Of a stretch of DNA of 26,374 nt, positions 22,841 to 26,374 are shown piece by piece. Position 1 is the stretch's first letter; each line of letters opens with the position of its first letter. The stretch covers positions 1 through 26,374 of the forward strand of contig JBFGCT010000038.1 in NCBI GenBank assembly GCA_041581055.1, written 5' to 3'. The position numbers and the translations under genes are program-made. The DNA comes from JBFGCT01 sp041581055 (lineage in GTDB: Bacteria; Actinomycetota; Acidimicrobiia; Acidimicrobiales; Ilumatobacteraceae). Under the pieces are notes generated by a model. The model was not told the origin of the DNA, did not search any database, and saw only the letters and a program-made list of their open reading frames with translations.

Positions 22841-23052
22841 GCCTTCTTGTCCTTGGCCACCTCGTAGTAGATGGCCGATGAGAAGGCGACGATGACGCCG
22901 AGCACGAAGATCGCCGGCGACCACTCGAGGCTCGGGTTCGAACATCTGACGTCATCGGCGCACCACGGGGCGGCGCCGCCGAAGTACGAAAAGCCCATCA
23001 GCAACAGCCCGATGACGATCATCGAGATCGTGATCACTCCGCGGCGCGTCAT
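22837..23052 (-). CDS. Small two-TM protein of the molybdoenzyme operon
   Basis: This 71-residue protein has two hydrophobic helices (about 7-25, VITISMIVIGLLLMGFSYF, and 47-63, AIFVLGVIVAFSSAIYY). They are joined by a 20-residue loop with two cysteines (C31 and C37, CADDVRC) that could form a disulfide outside the membrane. The C-terminal tail is charged (EVAKDKKA). I know no named family. It overlaps the NrfD-like gene (ATGA) and the TorD-like gene (GTGA) at its ends, so it is translated as part of the complex operon. A plausible role is an accessory subunit of the membrane arm or an assembly factor; nothing in the sequence decides. Confidence 0.8.
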   Translation of the reverse strand: MTRRGVITISMIVIGLLLMGFSYFGGAAPWCADDVRCSNPSLEWSPAIFVLGVIVAFSSAIYYEVAKDKKA

Positions 23053-24416
23053 GCGACGACCTCCTCCTTGTCCACGAGATCCGTGTCGGCAACCTCGGTG
23101 TCGGCGAACTCCCGGTCCGCGTCATCGAGCTCGATGATCGGGAACAGCTTCATGAAGACGGCGACGAGCAACGCGCCCAGCGAGAAGAGCCCGACGGCGA
23201 CCGCGTACTCGACCCACGACGGGCTGTAGCTGCCGACGCCGTCTCCGTACGGGAGCAACTGCCCGTGGGTCTGCGACGGGACGACGATCAGGTAGCGCTT
23301 GACGAGCGCCCCGATGTTGACGATCACCCCGATCGCCACCAGCCATCCGATCCGCCACCGCTTGGCGATCGCCATCCACGCCAGCACGATGGCCGGGATG
23401 ACCAGGGTTGCGCTCGAACCCCAGAACAGCCAGGCGTACCGACCGGTCAGCAGGGCGTCGCCGAGTCGCTGCTCGGCGATGGTCGGCTGGTAGATCGTGG
23501 TGAGGATCTCGACCACGACGAAGTAGGCGTAGACGAAGAGCAGCGTCATCAGGAACCGCCCGAGCCAGGCGAACGTCTCGGTGTCGATGCGGCGCTCCTG
23601 ACCGAGCACGCGGCGCATGATCGCCGCCAGCACGACCAAGTTCCCGATCCCGGACACGCCGGCGAGCACGACGAACGCCGGCGCCTGCAGCGTCCCGAAC
23701 CACCCCGGACGGCCGACCTGCAGACCGAACACGAACCCGAGCGAGGAGTGGGCGACCACCAGCAGCGGCAGGATCGCCAGCGCCATCCAGAACGTGGTCC
23801 GACGATCGCGGGCTCGCTGCTCGCGAGTGTCCTCGTAACCGGCCGCCCACACCCGGAAGAACCCGTGCAGGCGCGACGGGCGGGCGGCGAGCACCGCGGC
23901 GTCACGGCGCGCCGTCAGGTACAGGTACACGACGCTGGCGAACAGGTAGCCGGTGATCACCAAGCTGAAGGTGCCGAAGAAGGGCGATTGCGGTCGGGCG
24001 TACCGGAACAGGTTGACCACACCGACCAGCGGGCGGCCGAGATCGACGATGATCGCGATGGCGCCGAGCACCAGCGCGACGATGGTCATCAACTCCGCCA
24101 TCCGGGCGATGCTGCGGAGGTGCTCCAGGTTGAACAGCCGGATCAGGGCGGCGATTGTGATCCCGGCGAAGCTGACACCGACGAAGTACACGACGAGGGA
24201 GATGTACAGCCCCCACGTGGCGCCGCCCATCGTGCCGAGATCGCGCATCCCGGTGGCGACCAGCCCCTGGCTCCGCTCGGTCAGGAACCCGACGATGCCG
24301 ACGACGGAACCGGCGAAGGCGAGCCCGACGAACAGCAGCCAGCCGCGGCTCAGCTGGCCAACTCCCATCGGCAGCGGGCGGGCGTCTGGCGTGACATGCA
24401 GTTCCTGAGTCGTCAT
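23049..24416 (-). CDS. NrfD/PsrC-like membrane subunit of a molybdoenzyme complex
   Basis: The 455-residue integral membrane protein has about ten hydrophobic segments, near 25-46, 68-92, 110-127, 145-168, 209-231, 244-268, 285-308, 328-352, 356-376 and 402-424. This is typical of NrfD/PolB-type quinone-reacting subunits, which pass electrons between quinones and the iron-sulfur subunit without haem. Segments GLYISLVVYFVGVSFAGITI and VDLGRPLVGVVNLFRYARPQ follow the family pattern, in which the second contains the conserved D-x-G-R-P. A cytoplasmic-looking acidic tail (429-455, ELDDADREFADTEVADTD) is an unusual addition. ATGA overlaps link it to the ferredoxin gene before it and the two-TM gene after it. 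Confidence 0.92.
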   Translation of the reverse strand: MTTQELHVTPDARPLPMGVGQLSRGWLLFVGLAFAGSVVGIVGFLTERSQGLVATGMRDLGTMGGATWGLYISLVVYFVGVSFAGITIAALIRLFNLEHLRSIARMAELMTIVALVLGAIAIIVDLGRPLVGVVNLFRYARPQSPFFGTFSLVITGYLFASVVYLYLTARRDAAVLAARPSRLHGFFRVWAAGYEDTREQRARDRRTTFWMALAILPLLVVAHSSLGFVFGLQVGRPGWFGTLQAPAFVVLAGVSGIGNLVVLAAIMRRVLGQERRIDTETFAWLGRFLMTLLFVYAYFVVVEILTTIYQPTIAEQRLGDALLTGRYAWLFWGSSATLVIPAIVLAWMAIAKRWRIGWLVAIGVIVNIGALVKRYLIVVPSQTHGQLLPYGDGVGSYSPSWVEYAVAVGLFSLGALLVAVFMKLFPIIELDDADREFADTEVADTDLVDKEEVVA

Positions 24417-25165
24417 CGGTCCACTCCTGTCATCGGCCGCTCGATCTCACGGGCCTCCGACTTCGGCGCCGTGCCGCCGACGTACACGACGCTCGGATCC
24501 GTGCCCAGCTCCTCGAGCAGTTGGAACTTCTCGCGGGTTCTGAGGAACTGCGAGATCGGACTCTCGTCGTCGTCGGTGTCGCCGAAGCGCAGCGCGCCGA
24601 CCGGACACGTGTCGACACATGCCGGGAGCAGCCCGTGCTCGACCCGGTGCACACAGAACGTGCACTTCTCGATCACGCCCTTGGAGTGGGCGCTGCCGGA
24701 GGTCCGGCGCCGTTCCTCGCCGTACTTCCGATCGTGATCGGGGTTCTTGTACGCGGGGACGACGCCGTTGGTGACCGCCGCGACGTCGGGGTCGTCGAAC
24801 GGGATCTGATAGTCGGCGAACGCCTCGTCCGGCGAACGCCAGTTGAAGTAGTTCACGCCGTAGGGGCAGGCGACCTCGCAGTACCGGCACCCGATGCACC
24901 GGTCGAAGTCCGTGAGGACGAGACCGTCGTCGCGGGCGAAGCGGGCGCCGGTCGGGCAGACCTTGACGCACGGGGCGTTTTGGCAGTGCTGACACGGACG
25001 CGGCAGGAACCCGATCTGGGTGTTGGGGTACTCACCGTCCTCCAGGCGGAAGACATACATCCAGTACACCGCACTCGGCGTGTTGTTCTCGATCTTGCAC
25101 GCCTCGACGCAGGCGCGGCAGCCCTGGCACCGGTCGAGGTCGACGACCATCCCATACCTGGTCAC
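24413..25165 (-). CDS. Four-cluster iron-sulfur subunit (DmsB/PsrB-like) of a molybdoenzyme
   Basis: The 250-residue protein carries sixteen cysteines in the order expected for four 4Fe-4S clusters: C13/16/19/23 (CQGCRACVEACK), C58/61/66/70 (CQHCQNAPCVKVCP), C90/93/96/100 (CIGCRYCEVACPYG) and C168/171/183/187 (CTFCVHRVEHGLLPACVDTC). It would wire the molybdenum subunit to the NrfD-like membrane subunit. An insert of about 60 residues between the third and fourth groups (from RSPDEAFADYQIP through KNPDHDRKYGEERRR) is longer than in many DmsB proteins. The N-terminus (VTRYGMVVDLDRC) starts at the GTG at 25165, which overlaps the stop of the molybdopterin gene (GTGA). A longer frame to 25300 overlaps that gene and is not used. 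There is no Tat signal, so the subunit probably rides with the catalytic subunit. Confidence 0.93.
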   Translation of the reverse strand: MTRYGMVVDLDRCQGCRACVEACKIENNTPSAVYWMYVFRLEDGEYPNTQIGFLPRPCQHCQNAPCVKVCPTGARFARDDGLVLTDFDRCIGCRYCEVACPYGVNYFNWRSPDEAFADYQIPFDDPDVAAVTNGVVPAYKNPDHDRKYGEERRRTSGSAHSKGVIEKCTFCVHRVEHGLLPACVDTCPVGALRFGDTDDDESPISQFLRTREKFQLLEELGTDPSVVYVGGTAPKSEAREIERPMTGVDR

Positions 25166-26374
25166 GTCGAATCGCCTCCCTTCGTCACGCGCACCTTCAC
25201 GTGGAACGAGGCGTCGGCGGTCTGGCCGACGTACCCCTCCTCCGAGAAGTACAGCTCGTTCGGACTCGGCCCCAGGTCCTTGTTGACCGGGTGCGTCCAC
25301 ATGCCGAAGTGGTGCGGCATGCCGACGACATCGGGCCGGATGCCCTCGGTGAGCGCGAGGACCGTCTCCAGACGTCGCGTCTCGCCGGTGAGGGCGTGGT
25401 GCGACTCGACGGTCACGACGTCACCTTCGGACAGACCGAGGCGGCGGGCGGCAGCCGGATTCATCTCCAGCCGCTGCCGACCGCCGAGCTCGGTGAGCAC
25501 CGGGATCATCGTCGTCCGCGACTGCTTGTGCTCGACCAGCTTGTAGCTGATCAACGTGAACTCGTACTCGGGTGGCGAACCGTCCATCGTCGGCGCCCGC
25601 CACGTCGGGAACGGCGTGTAGTCGCGCCAGTAGATTTCGTCGGCGCCCATGTCCTGTTGCAGCCGTTGCGCCTTGAGCAGGCTCTCGCCGTACAGGCGGT
25701 GCAGCGCACCACCGAAGGGTGGGTCGCCGACGTAGCCGTACCGCTTGCCCGGGGAGAGGGCGCCCTTCACCCAGACGCCGTTCTGCTCGAAGTAGTCGAT
25801 GCCGGTCAGGCCCTGGGACTTGGACCAGCGGTCGAAGATGTCGCGCGGTGTCGGCTTCTCGTCGTCTGGCAAGGCGAACTCGGTGTCGGCGAGGCCGAGC
25901 ACGTCGTTGACCTGCTCGACGTAGCCCCCCTCACCGTGCAGGAGACCCATCTTCTCGGTCAGGTCGATGTAGATGTCGATCTCGCCGCGCGACTCGAACA
26001 GGGGGTCCATCGGCGGCAGGCGCAACGCCTTCGCGTCGACGTAGCCGTCACCGGCGGAGATCGGACCTTCGTACTTCTCGATCGTCGCCGAGGGCAGGAC
26101 GACGTCGGCGAACAGGTCGGCGGTCTCGGAGAGCCAGGGGCTGATCACCGCCACGAAGTCGAACATCTGGTACGTGTCGACGAAGTCGGACCGCGAGGCG
26201 AACGACACGATCGGGTTGGCCATGTGGACGATCGCCATCTTCGGGAGCTTCTCGACCTCGTACTTCGCGGGATCCTGCATCACCCTGGTGACGATGCCCG
26301 GGAACCCGGTGTTGATCGGGAAGAACTTCGAGTTGTTCAGCATGAAGTCGTACGGCGGCTCGTCGACCTTCAGC
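25162..26374 (-). CDS. Molybdopterin oxidoreductase catalytic subunit (DMSO reductase family), C-terminal part
   Basis: About 403 C-terminal residues are visible; the gene runs off the right edge. The readable part starts LKVDEPPYDFMLNNSKFF. It contains the third domain of the family (FVAVISPWLSETADLFADVV then LPSATIEKYEGPI) and, near the end, the cofactor-binding beta-barrel domain IV with LEMNPAAARRLGLSEGDVV, VTVESHHALTGETRR and the closing MPHHFGMW and NELYFSEEGY. The N-terminal Tat signal, the 4Fe-4S site and the molybdenum ligand residue are outside the window, so subfamily and substrate cannot be fixed. PsrA/PhsA-like sulfur-compound reductases are plausible relatives because of the NrfD partner; arsenate, tetrathionate or other substrates are not excluded. 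The stop overlaps the ferredoxin subunit start by four bases. Confidence 0.9.
   Translation of the reverse strand, partial: LKVDEPPYDFMLNNSKFFPINTGFPGIVTRVMQDPAKYEVEKLPKMAIVHMANPIVSFASRSDFVDTYQMFDFVAVISPWLSETADLFADVVLPSATIEKYEGPISAGDGYVDAKALRLPPMDPLFESRGEIDIYIDLTEKMGLLHGEGGYVEQVNDVLGLADTEFALPDDEKPTPRDIFDRWSKSQGLTGIDYFEQNGVWVKGALSPGKRYGYVGDPPFGGALHRLYGESLLKAQRLQQDMGADEIYWRDYTPFPTWRAPTMDGSPPEYEFTLISYKLVEHKQSRTTMIPVLTELGGRQRLEMNPAAARRLGLSEGDVVTVESHHALTGETRRLETVLALTEGIRPDVVGMPHHFGMWTHPVNKDLGPSPNELYFSEEGYVGQTADASFHVKVRVTKGGDST

Noticed and set aside
23265..24737. A 490-codon plus-strand frame opposite the NrfD-like gene
   Set aside because: Charged, repetitive shadow of a gene with clear membrane segments on the minus strand.

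Overview
The window looks like one end of a high-GC (roughly 70% by eye) actinobacterial contig. Support comes from GTG starts and GTGA/ATGA gene overlaps, a mycothiol-type maleylpyruvate isomerase family protein, LLM-class flavin oxidoreductases, a DUF7715-like protein and a WXG100-like protein. The protein flavour, including the secreted repeat protein and the molybdoenzyme operon, suggests Acidimicrobiia (Ilumatobacter-like), but that placement is inference. No rRNA, tRNA, CRISPR array, integrase or transposase was seen. No gene-free stretch exceeds about 170 bases. The first 142 bases form a perfect palindrome without a loop that is most simply an assembly or library fold-back at a contig end.

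Left third (74-9584): a 5'-truncated ABC ATPase is followed by genes with a sulfur-scavenging theme. These are an alkylsulfatase with a C-terminal SCP2-like domain, a two-domain rhodanese sulfurtransferase and a close relative of alkanesulfonate monooxygenase SsuD. Interspersed are an amidase, an SRPBCC protein, a broken and truncated secreted-repeat gene, a class I glutamine amidotransferase, a DUF7715-like protein and a second LLM oxidoreductase.

Middle (9697-13812): a textbook TPP riboswitch precedes a compact thiamine salvage operon, thiN-thiB-thiP-thiQ. ThiBPQ would import thiamine and ThiN would convert it directly to TPP, which feeds back on the riboswitch. The Shine-Dalgarno sequence of thiN lies inside the 3' strand of the aptamer. 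Next comes a two-gene unit (13905-15838): a WXG100-like small protein translationally coupled to a large uncharacterised protein that may be a type VII-type substrate or partner.

Right of centre (15863-19245): a mycothiol-type isomerase family protein diverges from the oxidative pentose phosphate pair gnd-zwf. The gnd-zwf junction holds a 116-bp duplication or insertion bounded by 27-bp direct repeats that carry the ribosome-binding and start region. Removing it would recreate a 4-nt ATGA overlap between gnd and zwf.

Right end (19264-26374): a four-TM protein, a cysteine-free carboxymuconolactone-decarboxylase-like protein and a blue-copper lipoprotein. The last two may be driven divergently by one symmetric -10 element. 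Then comes a minus-strand operon for a complex iron-sulfur molybdoenzyme: molybdopterin subunit (cut by the window edge), four-cluster ferredoxin subunit, NrfD-like membrane subunit, a 71-residue two-TM protein, a TorD-like chaperone and a large polyferredoxin with an MvhD-like core. All five junctions overlap by 4 nt, taking the GTGA start for the last gene. The substrate of this enzyme cannot be told from the sequence here.
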